This document shows positions 1-6,312 of a stretch of 64,000 nucleotides of DNA, piece by piece. The stretch is from Bradyrhizobium campsiandrae (GTDB lineage: Bacteria; Pseudomonadota; Alphaproteobacteria; Rhizobiales; Xanthobacteraceae): the NCBI RefSeq assembly GCF_014529705.1, contig NZ_JAANIH010000031.1, positions 32,148-96,147 of the forward strand, in the 5' to 3' direction. How positions within the stretch are numbered: position 1 is the stretch's first letter; each line of letters starts with the position of its first letter. Position numbers and translations under genes: made by a program. Under the pieces are notes generated by a model. That model was not told where the DNA came from, searched no databases, and saw only the letters and a program-made list of their open reading frames with translations.

Positions 1-621
1 GTCAAATCGATCAAGCAGCGTGATCTGCTCAACACGTGGCTGCGGCTTTACGCGCGCCAACAGATCGCGCCGGCGATCTGGGAGTATCAGCCAACGCGAC
101 TTGAGGACGAGCTGTCCGATCTCATCTACTACACGGTGGACAATTCCACGCCGACGCCGCGCCTGACGATCCAGAGCGAAGGCACGCGAATCTCGCGCGC
201 CTACGGCCATACCGGCAAGGGCATTCTGCTGGACGACTATGTCGGGCCGCTGCTCGCGCCCTTGGTGATGCCGATCTATCATGAATGCGTCGCGCGCGGC
301 CTTCCGGTCTACAGCGTGGCCGATGTCGACGACATCTACGGCCGCGTCGTCGCCTATGAACGGCTGCTGCTGCCGTTCCTGACCGACGACAAGGTCAGCC
401 ACGTCATCGCCTCGCTCAAGACTTTCTGCGAGGACGGCGGCTTCGAGATCAAGAACCTGCTGCGCGGAAATGACGCGCTGCCGCGGCCGAAACTACGCAC
501 CGTGATCGACCGCGACCTGTTTCACCGCGCCCCCGGGCGCATCGCGGCCGCCGAAATTGTCGAATTCGGCGATCAGAGCGGCGGTCCAAGCGTCACCGCC
601 GAGATCATCGAGCTGAACTAG
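1..621 (+). CDS. PAS-like sensory protein, 5' end outside window
   Basis: The reading frame is open from the first base of the window, so the gene is 5'-truncated here; a GTG at 136 is internal rather than a convincing start because the upstream in-frame codons read as coherent protein (LLNTWLRLYARQQIAPAIWEY). About 206 residues are visible. The pattern (W, then P.IWEYQPTRLEDEL, then a strand/helix region with GHTGKGILLDDYVGPLL) resembles the small alphaproteobacterial PAS_5-type family, whose function is unknown. No kinase or output domain is attached, so it may bind a ligand or partner only. Assignment to PAS_5 is from memory of the family pattern. Confidence 0.7.
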   Translation, partial: VKSIKQRDLLNTWLRLYARQQIAPAIWEYQPTRLEDELSDLIYYTVDNSTPTPRLTIQSEGTRISRAYGHTGKGILLDDYVGPLLAPLVMPIYHECVARGLPVYSVADVDDIYGRVVAYERLLLPFLTDDKVSHVIASLKTFCEDGGFEIKNLLRGNDALPRPKLRTVIDRDLFHRAPGRIAAAEIVEFGDQSGGPSVTAEIIELN

Positions 622-630
622 GTCTCTGAA

Positions 631-996
631 CTAGTTCTTGCGCGCCTTGGCACCGATTTCCTTGTCGTAGATATCAGGCTTGAAGCCGACCAGGAGCTTG
701 CCGCCGATTTCGAGCACCGGCCGCTTGATCATCGATGGTTGCGCTAGCATCAGCGCCAGCGCCTTCTTTTCGGTCAGACCTTGCTTGTCGCCATCGGGCA
801 GCTTCTTGAAGGTCGTGCCGGCGCGATTGAGCAGCGTCTCCCAGCCGAGCTTGTCGCTCCATTGCTTGAGCTTGTCCTTCTCGACGCCGGCGGCCTTGTA
901 GTCGTGGAACTTGTAGGCGACGCCATGGGTGTCGAGCCAAGCGCGCGCCTTCTTCATGGTGTCGCAGTTCTTGATGCCGTAGATGATGTTGGGCAA
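631..996 (-). CDS. ArsC/Spx-family thioredoxin-fold reductase (YffB-like)
   Basis: A 121-residue protein of the arsenate reductase/Spx superfamily. The N-terminal strand is followed by GIKNCDTMKKARAWL, with the single CxxM/T-type cysteine, and the C-terminus has the SMIKRPVLE motif (the cis-Pro/Arg region of ArsC/Spx proteins). The length fits YffB-type members (about 115-120 aa), whose reductase substrate is uncertain; it need not reduce arsenate. The start chosen is TTG at 996 with AGGA six to nine bases upstream; no ATG lies near the conserved N-terminus. A much longer open frame extends upstream but only the last 122 codons read as protein. It converges with the PAS-like gene. Confidence 0.85.
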   Translation of the reverse strand: MPNIIYGIKNCDTMKKARAWLDTHGVAYKFHDYKAAGVEKDKLKQWSDKLGWETLLNRAGTTFKKLPDGDKQGLTEKKALALMLAQPSMIKRPVLEIGGKLLVGFKPDIYDKEIGAKARKN

Positions 997-1104
997 GACG
1001 GTCCTCGCGCATGTGTCGTGACGTGCTGTGGCGTTGTACGCAACTCCTGATCGCGCGACAATATTGCGAAGGACGCTTTCGACCTCTTCGGAAATGGATA
1101 CGCC

Positions 1105-1476
1105 ATGCACGTCACCCACGATCCCGCTGCGGCCGCCTCGCCGACCATCGACTTCAACACCTTCCTTGCGGTCGACATCCGCGTCGGCACCATCGTCGAT
1201 GCCAAGCCGTTTCCCGAGGCGCGCAAGCCGGCGTGGCGATTGTGGATCGACTTCGGCCCGGTCATCGGTGTGCGCAAGAGTTCGGCGCAGATCACCGAAA
1301 ACCATCCCCTCGAGACGCTGGTCGGACAGCAGGTCGCGGCCGTCGTCAATTTCCCGCCGCGTCAGATCGGACCCGTCGTCTCCGAGGTCCTCACGCTCGG
1401 CTTTCCCGATGCCGAGGGCAAGGTCGTGCTGATGCAGCCGAGCAAGCCGGTGCCGAACGGCGGACGGCTGTTCTAG
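1105..1476 (+). CDS. csaA: CsaA-type tRNA-binding-domain chaperone
   Basis: A 123-residue single-domain OB-fold protein. The sequence FLAVDIRVGTIVDAKPFPEARKPAW, then RKSSAQIT and FPPRQIGPVVSEVL, matches the EMAP-II-like tRNA-binding domain of CsaA, a small dimeric export-related chaperone. The C-terminal VVLMQPSKPVPNGGRLF is the typical CsaA ending, so the gene is full length. Start ATG at 1105. It lies divergently from the ArsC-like gene across about 110 bp, which must hold both promoters. Confidence 0.9.
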   Translation: MHVTHDPAAAASPTIDFNTFLAVDIRVGTIVDAKPFPEARKPAWRLWIDFGPVIGVRKSSAQITENHPLETLVGQQVAAVVNFPPRQIGPVVSEVLTLGFPDAEGKVVLMQPSKPVPNGGRLF

Positions 1477-1624
1477 CTCGCGGACCGATCTCCCACCGCG
1501 GACCGCCGCTCCGTTGCGTTCGGACTTGACCTCGACCTCGGCGGGAAACGGCCGCTTCGGCATTGTTGCCGGCCTGTGGGTCGGCACCGCTCTACATGAG
1601 CTGCAAGGCGCTGAGCTCATGTTC

Positions 1625-2329
1625 TCAAGGTCGTTTCGGAATATCCAACCCGCGCTGCACCGCAGGCCGGGCCAGCCCGCGCTCGAGCCAGGCACCGACC
1701 GACTTGAACTGGTTGAATTCGACGAGGTCGCCGGCACCGTAGAAGCCGATGAGATTGCGTACCCAGCCGAGCATCGAGATGTCGGCGATGGTGTAGTCGT
1801 CATCCATGAACCACTGGCGATCAGCGAGATGCGCATCCATGACACCAAGCAGGCGCTTGGCTTCGCCGACGTAGCGGTCGCGCGGCCGCTTGTCCTCAAA
1901 ATCCTTGCCGGCGAATTTGTGGAAGAAACCGACCTGGCCGAACATCGGCCCGATGCCACCCATCTGGAAATGTACCCACTGGATGGTCTGGTAGCGCCGC
2001 GCGGCATCCTGCGGCAACAGCTTGCCGGTCTTCTCAGCGAGGTATTGCAGGATCGCGCCCGACTCGAACAGCGGCAACGGCTTGCCGCCGGGGCCCTTGG
2101 GATCGAGGATCGCCGGGATCTTGCCGTTCGGGTTGAGCGAGAGGAATTCAGCCGTCTTCTGATCATCCTTGCCGAAGTCGACGAGATGGACCTCGTAGGG
2201 CAGCCCAATCTCCTCCAGCATGATCGAGACCTTGACGCCGTTCGGCGTCGGCAGCGAATAGAGCTGAAGCAGCTCGGGATGCTTGGCCGGCCAACGCCTG
2301 GTAATCGGAAAGGCGGAGAGATTGGACAT
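1625..2329 (-). CDS. Glutathione S-transferase family protein
   Basis: A 234-residue GST. The thioredoxin-like N-domain (LQLYSLPTPNGVKVSIMLEEIGLPYEVHLVDF, then NPNGKIPAI and the FESGAILQYLAE glutathione-gamma-Glu site) is followed by an all-helical C-domain containing WVHFQMGGIGPMFGQ and the N-capping TIADI motif. The QMGGIGPMFGQ stretch is characteristic of the YfcG/Ure2-like group, which has disulfide reductase activity on glutathione disulfides; that activity here is inferred. An upstream ATG at 2350 adds seven residues but lacks a ribosome site, whereas 2329 follows a GGGG-rich stretch. Confidence 0.88.
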   Translation of the reverse strand: MSNLSAFPITRRWPAKHPELLQLYSLPTPNGVKVSIMLEEIGLPYEVHLVDFGKDDQKTAEFLSLNPNGKIPAILDPKGPGGKPLPLFESGAILQYLAEKTGKLLPQDAARRYQTIQWVHFQMGGIGPMFGQVGFFHKFAGKDFEDKRPRDRYVGEAKRLLGVMDAHLADRQWFMDDDYTIADISMLGWVRNLIGFYGAGDLVEFNQFKSVGAWLERGLARPAVQRGLDIPKRP

Positions 2330-2431
2330 CGGGACCCCGGCGGCTTGCATGAGATTTGGCCTAATCTAGGCGAGCCGGGACATGGCGCAAGGTCGGGTCG
2401 GGGTCACACATATGCCCGCCGCAAATTTCGA

Positions 2432-2575
2432 TCACAACGGCCGCAGCAGATGACTGGTGGCGTAGCCCATATCGCGCTGGGCGCGCTGCTCGATGTAAAG
2501 TTGCCCGGTAACGAGCAGCGCTCCGATAAAAACGAGCGCGAGCATCGCGGTCGCGAATTGACCGGCATCATTCAT
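2432..2575 (-). CDS. Small single-pass membrane protein
   Basis: A 47-residue ORF with one hydrophobic segment (about residues 9-27, ATAMLALVFIGALLVTGQL) followed by a charged/polar tail. It is below normal ORF cut-offs. The ATG at 2575 is preceded at a suitable distance by GAGAAG. It sits between GST and the DUF429 gene on the same strand. No function is recognised. A start at 2647 would add 24 hydrophilic residues and hide the membrane segment, so it is less likely. Confidence 0.5.
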   Translation of the reverse strand: MNDAGQFATAMLALVFIGALLVTGQLYIEQRAQRDMGYATSHLLRPL

Positions 2576-2691
2576 GTTGTGAGCTTCTCTCAATTCGGTT
2601 CGCACGGGGAACGCGCGCGGACCATCGTCTGTTCCTGCACCGTTCAAATAAATTGCCTATTTTTCCCGATTTCTGATTGCCCCGCCGATCT

Positions 2692-3357
2692 TCAGTAGTT
2701 GATCTCCATCCGCAACTGCCCTGGATCGAGCTCCTCGCCGCCGATGCGCTGGGTACTGTCGCGCGCGGCAGCCGCGCAGGCGCAGGCGTCGATGAGATCG
2801 TGGCGGCCGATTCCGGTGCCGTGGCGCTGCGTCAGCCATGTCGGCAGCTTCGTGAAGCCGCGTTGCGCCAGCAGCGCCATGCGCTGCTGACGACCTTCCG
2901 CCGATGTCTTCTTCGCAAGCCGGACCCGTCCTGCAAGATTCCAGAAGATCAATTCAGGATGCGCTTCGCGGATCGTCGCCTGACGGGCCGGCGTCATGAT
3001 CTCGTCGACCTCCCTGATCTTGTCCCTGATATTCCAGAGTTGCGCCGAGACGCCCCTGCCTTGGCCCTCGTGCTTCCAGTAATGCCTGTTGGCCGCGTCC
3101 ATGTCGGGAAATGTCCAGAGGTCGCGGCGAGCCCCGAGGAACACGGCGGGGCCGATGAGCTCGCGCGCACGCAAGTCGCACATCCGATAACCACTCGGCT
3201 TCAGCCCAATCGGCATGTCGATCATCGCGCGCGCATGCGGCATTGCCAGGAGTCGCGCGAGCCCCGGCGAATAGTCAAAACCGTGATCGCCGCGATTGTC
3301 GATCCAGGCGGCGACCCAGCCGAAGCGAAATCCATCGAGGCCGAGATAGTTTGTCAC
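2692..3357 (-). CDS. DUF429 family protein (predicted RNase H-like fold)
   Basis: A 221-residue DUF429 protein. The opening LGLDGFRFGWVAAW with its first acidic residue in a beta strand, the central AMIDMPIGL with the second acidic residue, RARELIGPAVF, and HPELIFW followed by the C-terminal GRHDLIDACACAAAA match the family, which is predicted to adopt an RNase H-like nuclease fold. The acidic residues D8, D48 and the C-terminal HDLIDA are present, so the predicted active site looks intact. Activity has not been assigned in the family. Start is GTG at 3357. Confidence 0.85.
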   Translation of the reverse strand: MTNYLGLDGFRFGWVAAWIDNRGDHGFDYSPGLARLLAMPHARAMIDMPIGLKPSGYRMCDLRARELIGPAVFLGARRDLWTFPDMDAANRHYWKHEGQGRGVSAQLWNIRDKIREVDEIMTPARQATIREAHPELIFWNLAGRVRLAKKTSAEGRQQRMALLAQRGFTKLPTWLTQRHGTGIGRHDLIDACACAAAARDSTQRIGGEELDPGQLRMEINY

Positions 3358-3397
3358 GTCACACGTCCGTCATTTGCAAATTTCACACGCGAGCCGC

Positions 3398-3426
3398 TTG
3401 ACACCCGCAAGTTGCAGGCGTATCTC
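3398..3426 (+). promoter_or_regulatory. Sigma70-type promoter upstream of leader/terminator RNA
   Basis: TTGACA at 3398-3403, a 17-base spacer, then TATCTC at 3421-3426. This is close to the vegetative consensus and rare in such GC-rich DNA. Transcription would start near 3433, just before an 8-bp hairpin (arms 3435-3442 and 3449-3456), and read into the short ORF and terminator described next. Confidence 0.55.
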
Positions 3427-3464
3427 CCGCGCCCTCACGAACACTTCCGTTCGTGACAGACACC

Positions 3465-3569
3465 ATGAACCGAGCGATGTCCCACCGCTACGAAAGAATT
3501 ACCCGCATGCCGAATAGCGCCAAGCTAATCGATTGCGTGTGCCCGGCTCATGGGAGCGATCTTGCCTGA
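3465..3569 (+). CDS. Possible leader peptide ORF (34 codons)
   Basis: ATG at 3465 opens a 34-residue frame ending at TGA 3567-3569. The C-terminal half reads IDCVCPAHGSDLA, with two cysteines separated by one residue. Its stop codon lies inside an RNA hairpin (arms 3557-3565 and 3572-3580), which is followed by a second hairpin (3584-3588/3596-3600) and an intrinsic terminator. The layout promoter, short ORF, alternating hairpins, terminator is that of a transcription attenuator. No clear Shine-Dalgarno sequence is seen, and the controlled gene is not obvious. Two cysteines would fit a cysteine- or sulfur-responsive leader, which is speculation. Confidence 0.3.
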   Translation: MNRAMSHRYERITRMPNSAKLIDCVCPAHGSDLA

Positions 3570-3599
3570 CCGCGAGATCGACAGTCCGCTTCTTACGGA

Positions 3600-3632
3600 C
3601 CCTCCCGAGCCTGCCGCTCCGGAGGGTTTTTT
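3600..3632 (+). terminator. Strong intrinsic terminator
   Basis: Arms CCCTCC-C-GAGC (3600-3610) and GCTC-C-GGAGGG (3616-3626) form ten pairs with one C-C mismatch around the loop CTGCC, followed by six T residues (3627-3632). It lies 30 bases after the leader ORF stop and shares base 3600 with the preceding hairpin, so the two could compete. Confidence 0.8.
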
Positions 3633-3873
3633 GTTGCCCGCCGCGCGGCCCGTTCGAACATCCCGGCGTCAGCCGGAACGAGAGACCCGGATCTCGGGGC
3701 TCGCGCAATCGATGCGCGTGCCCAAGCGCGCGGGGCCTGCCGGAGGGAACGAGGCGACGAGCCGGATACCGATGGCAGAGCGAACCCTAAGGGTTCGCAA
3801 TTGGCGGCGCGTCGACAGCGCCGGGATAGAATTTTCCTGAATTCGGTTTGCCGCGACGATCGCGGCTCAACCG
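3633..3873. other. Non-coding spacer with a perfect palindrome
   Basis: No convincing gene lies between the terminator and the first RNA unit. The only clear structure is an 8-bp hairpin with arms GCGAACCC (3780-3787) and GGGTTCGC (3791-3798) around TAA. A short AT-rich stretch (3828-3848, ATAGAATTTTCCTGAATTC) could carry the promoter for the downstream RNA cluster, but I cannot pick a -35/-10 pair with confidence. Confidence 0.4.
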
Positions 3874-4055
3874 ACGCTGGTGGTGAAGATGTCGGATACT
3901 TCTCGCCAAGGACAGCGGGTATTCCTCCCGCCTTTGACACACGCACCGGGATGCGGCCTCGAGAAAGGCTTGCGTGCGGCCCGGCGCAGGGTCCCTCCGC
4001 AAGGAGAGCTCTGCGTTGTCGTCACTGAAAGCCGATGTCGCCCGTTCCCCAGCGT
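3874..4055 (+). ncRNA. Y-RNA-like unit A (largest, elaborated core)
   Basis: The outer stem ACGCTGG (3874-3880) pairs with CCAGCGT (4049-4055). Inside it are the motifs shared by all four units: TGGTGAAGATGTC...TACTTC on the 5' side and TCGCCCGTTCC on the 3' side. The next helix is TCGG (3892-3895) with CCGA (4032-4035), a different sequence from its siblings but still paired. The core holds several hairpins: GCGGG/CCCGC around a seven-base loop TATTCCT (T-arm sized, but without TTCGA), a CACGCA/TGCGTG helix, and a hairpin capped by GCAA. It lacks a D-arm. A decayed or diverged tRNA-like module is possible. Confidence 0.6.
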
Positions 4056-4065
4056 ACCCATCAAG

Positions 4066-4087
4066 GGCCGATGCCAAGACATCGGCC
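4066..4087 (+). other. Perfect 8-bp hairpin between units A and B
   Basis: GGCCGATG (4066-4073) pairs with CATCGGCC (4080-4087) around CCAAGA. It abuts the first base of unit B. There is no T-run, so it is not a standard terminator; it could be an RNase processing site separating the RNAs or a stabilising 3' end for unit A. Confidence 0.5.
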
Positions 4088-4169
4088 TGGCGGTGGTGAA
4101 GATGTCTGTTACTTCGTCTGTCAAACGACCGCCCCTTGGGGCGGCAACAGCATCGCCCGTTCCCCGCCA
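4088..4169 (+). ncRNA. Y-RNA-like unit B (minimal, no tRNA-like core)
   Basis: An 82-base unit. The outer stem TGGCGG (4088-4093) pairs with CCGCCA (4164-4169), followed by the shared TGGTGAAGATGTCTGTTAC and, on the other side, GCATCGCCCGTTCCCC. The inner helix is CTGTT (4106-4110) with AACAG (4146-4150). The tip is a perfect CCGCCCC/GGGGCGG hairpin closed by TT (about 4129-4144) where units C and D have a tRNA-like fold. This looks like the Ro-binding part alone. Confidence 0.62.
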
Positions 4170-4176
4170 ACTCCCT

Positions 4177-4337
4177 CACGATCCGTGGTGAAGATTTCTG
4201 TTACTTCGCCTATCACGCGAGAGGTCGCGGGTTCGAATCCCGCCCGGTATATCATGCACCGGTAGCTCAGTGGCCAGAGCGCTTTCCGGCGAGCTTCGGT
4301 TCGTCGGGTCACAGCAATCGCCTGTTCCCGGATCGTG
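4177..4337 (+). ncRNA. Y-RNA-like unit C with circularly permuted tRNA module
   Basis: The outer stem CACGATCCG (4177-4185) pairs perfectly with CGGATCGTG (4329-4337). The shared strands TGGTGAAGATTTCTGTTAC and CAATCGCCTGTTCC follow; CTGT pairs with ACAG. The core reads, in order: variable-loop-like AGGTC (4222-4226); T-arm GCGGG/CCCGC with loop TTCGAAT (4227-4243); acceptor-like CCGGT/ACCGG closed by a nine-base loop (4244-4262); TA; D-arm GCTC/GAGC with loop AGTGGCCA (4263-4280). Next is a nine-pair hairpin capped by TTCG (4286-4307). Every tRNA arm except a free acceptor end is present, in permuted order. Identification as a YrlA-type Y RNA is inferred from this fold and from the adjacent rsr gene. 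Confidence 0.8.
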
Positions 4338-4356
4338 TCTTTCTCTCGTCCCCACC

Positions 4357-4490
4357 GCCGGTGGTGAAGAGCGCTGTTACTTCGGATCGCAAGGTCGAAG
4401 GTTCGACTCCTTCCGGACGAAAGTCCGTAGCTCAGCGATAGAGCATGCGACTTGCCCGCAAGGGCAGTGCAGCCTCGCTTGTTCCCCGGC
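4357..4490 (+). ncRNA. Y-RNA-like unit D with circularly permuted, GNRA-capped tRNA module
   Basis: The outer stem GCCGG (4357-4361) pairs with CCGGC (4486-4490); the shared TGGTGAAGA...TGTTACTTCG and CGCTTGTTCC strands are present, and the inner helix GCTGT pairs with GCAGC (one G-U). The core is a textbook permuted tRNA: TCGCA (4387-4391) pairs with TGCGA (4446-4450) as an anticodon-stem equivalent, then AGGTC, T-arm GAAGG/CCTTC with loop TTCGACT (4397-4413), acceptor CGGAC/GTCCG closed by a GAAA tetraloop (4414-4427), TA, and D-arm GCTC/GAGC with loop AGCGATA (4430-4444). A TGCCC/GGGCA hairpin capped by GCAA follows. It ends 38 bases before the rsr start codon. Confidence 0.82.
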
Positions 4491-4528
4491 ACCCATTTCC
4501 AAGCAAAATCAACCCAGAGGAGGCCGTC

Positions 4529-5854
4529 ATGGTCAGGCTCAACAAGATCGTTCGCGCCTTCACGCGTGAGGGCGCGCGCGCCGTCCGCTTCACGCCCGAG
4601 ATGGAGCTGAAGCGGACGCTGATGAACTGCCTCCTGTGGGAGGACCAGTTCTACGAGGACGGCGTGGCCATTGCCGATCGCATCAAGGCGCTCGTGCCGA
4701 AGGTCGCACCTGCCCGCGTGGCGCAGTTCGCGATCGAGGCGCGCGAGGTGATGAAGTTGCGGCACGCGCCGCTGCTGGTCATTCGCGAGATGGCCCGCAG
4801 CGAGAAGCACCGTGCTCTCGTAGCCGACACGCTTGCCCAGGTGATCCAGCGGCCCGACGAGATGACGGAGCTCCTCGCGATCTATTGGGCCGATGCGCTT
4901 GGGCCGATGCAACAGCGCAAGCGTCAGCCGGTCTCGGCGCAGGTGAAGAAGGGTCTCGCCCGCGCGCTGACCAAGTTCGACGCCTACCAGCTCGCCAAAT
5001 GGGACCGCGACGGCGCGGTGCGTATCCGGGACGTGCTGTTCCTGGTGCACGCCAAGCCGAAGGATGCCGAGCAGGAAAAGGTGTGGAAACGGCTCGTCGA
5101 CGGCGAGCTTGCCTCCCCCGATACCTGGGAGGTCTCGCTCTCTTCAGGCAAGAGCAAGCGCGAGACCTTCGAGCGGCTGATCGCCGAGAAGAAGCTCGGC
5201 GGCCTGGCACTGCTGCGCAATCTGCGGCTGATGCAGAACGCGGAAGTGCCGCGCGAGACCATCGCAGGCGCGATCGAGGCGATGCGGACGGATCGTATCC
5301 TTCCTTATCGCTTCATCACAGCGGCACGCTATGCGCCTGATTTCGAGCCCGAGCTCGAGATGGCGATGCTCAAATCGGTCAAGGACCATGTGCGGCTTCC
5401 CGGCCGCACCCGGCTCCTGATCGACGTGTCGGGCTCGATGTTCACGCCGCTCTCTGCGCAGTCGGAAATGACGCGTGCGGAGGCGGCCTGTGGTCTTGCC
5501 ATCCTGGCACGCGAGATCTGCGACGAGGTCGAGATCTTCACCTTCTCCGACAAGGTGGTGAAGGTCCCTCCCCGCCGCGGCTTCGCGCTGCGGGATGCGA
5601 TCATCAACTCGCAGGCTCATAGCGGGACCTGGCTCGGCAAGGCGGTGACGGAGATCGACCGCAAGGGCGATCGCCTCATCGTCTTCACCGACGAGCAAAG
5701 CCACGACCGGGTGCCCGAGCCGAAGGCGCGTGGCACCATCGTGAACGTGGCCTCCTATCAGCACGGTGTCGGCCACGGCGCCTGGACCCGCGTCAACGGC
5801 TTCTCTGAGGCCGTGGTCGCGTGGATCGCGGCGTCGGAGACGACGCTGAACTGA
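4529..5854 (+). CDS. rsr: TROVE-domain Ro60 orthologue (Rsr)
   Basis: A 441-residue ring-forming RNA-binding protein. Residues about 1-270 are the HEAT-like TROVE region (ELKRTLMNCLLWEDQFYEDG, then VAPARVAQFAIEAREVMKLRH and the conserved GGLALLRNLRLM). Residues about 285-440 form a vWA domain with an intact MIDAS: DVSGS, a downstream T in HSGTWLG, and FTDEQSHD. Ro60 proteins bind Y RNA on the outer ring surface and misfolded or single-stranded RNA ends in the central hole, working with exoribonucleases in RNA decay and quality control. ATG 4529 follows AGAGGAGG; an upstream in-frame ATG at 4445 lies inside RNA unit D and is rejected. The four RNA units directly upstream are the expected partners. 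No rtcB lies nearby. Confidence 0.93.
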   Translation: MVRLNKIVRAFTREGARAVRFTPEMELKRTLMNCLLWEDQFYEDGVAIADRIKALVPKVAPARVAQFAIEAREVMKLRHAPLLVIREMARSEKHRALVADTLAQVIQRPDEMTELLAIYWADALGPMQQRKRQPVSAQVKKGLARALTKFDAYQLAKWDRDGAVRIRDVLFLVHAKPKDAEQEKVWKRLVDGELASPDTWEVSLSSGKSKRETFERLIAEKKLGGLALLRNLRLMQNAEVPRETIAGAIEAMRTDRILPYRFITAARYAPDFEPELEMAMLKSVKDHVRLPGRTRLLIDVSGSMFTPLSAQSEMTRAEAACGLAILAREICDEVEIFTFSDKVVKVPPRRGFALRDAIINSQAHSGTWLGKAVTEIDRKGDRLIVFTDEQSHDRVPEPKARGTIVNVASYQHGVGHGAWTRVNGFSEAVVAWIAASETTLN

Positions 5855-5958
5855 TGCGAAACGACAACGGTCCCGGACGTGTAACGCGCCCGGGGCCAGC
5901 GAAATATCTGAAATGATCCGACCGCCCCGGCTATGGTGATCGGCCGCACCTGCATTCG

Positions 5959-6312
5959 TTATGTTACTCTCCTACTCCCATGGCCTTCGAACAGCCGTTG
6001 CGCCAACAACGCATGACCGAGCGTGCCGCCAGCGCGCACCGCCGCTGCGATCAACGCGGCTTCGGCCACCTCCTCCCGCGTCGCGCCTGATTTCGCCGCC
6101 TGCGCCGTATGCACGTCGAGGCAATAGGCGCATTGTGTGGTGAGCGCGACCGCGAGCGAGATCAGCTCGCGATATTTCGGCGGGATCAATCCATCCTTGC
6201 GCTCGACCGCATGGTTGAACGCCAGGAATGCGTTGGCCTCGACCGGCGCCAGCGCGACGAAGGCCGGGATCGATTTCAAATCTTCGGGCGTTTGATAATG
6301 AGTCATGCTCAC
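5959..6312 (-). CDS. AhpD-like carboxymuconolactone decarboxylase family protein
   Basis: A 117-residue single-domain protein. It contains the AhpD-type signature CAYCLDVHTAQA (CxxC followed by His), the redox/peroxidase site of the alkylhydroperoxidase D superfamily, and a conserved KYRELISLAVAL helix before it. Its start codon overlaps the stop of the sigma factor gene by four bases (ATGA), so the two are translationally coupled. The pair with an ECF sigma factor suggests oxidative or electrophile stress control, which is inferred. Confidence 0.88.
   Translation of the reverse strand: MSMTHYQTPEDLKSIPAFVALAPVEANAFLAFNHAVERKDGLIPPKYRELISLAVALTTQCAYCLDVHTAQAAKSGATREEVAEAALIAAAVRAGGTLGHALLAQRLFEGHGSRRVT

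Noticed and set aside
997..2208. Long minus-strand extension of the ArsC-like gene (frame open to 2208)
   Set aside because: Only the last 122 codons look like protein; the rest is Arg/Ser-rich shadow of csaA and the GST gene.
4227..4413. A split or intron-containing tRNA formed by the D-arm of unit C and the T-arm of unit D
   Set aside because: The acceptor halves do not match each other (ACCGG versus CGGAC), while each pairs perfectly with its own neighbour inside the same unit (CCGGT/ACCGG and CGGAC/GTCCG). No anticodon arm lies between them. The permuted reading explains all pairs.
4445..4528. Earlier ATG for the TROVE protein at 4445
   Set aside because: It lies in the D-arm of RNA unit D and has no ribosome site, whereas ATG 4529 follows AGAGGAGG and begins the conserved domain.
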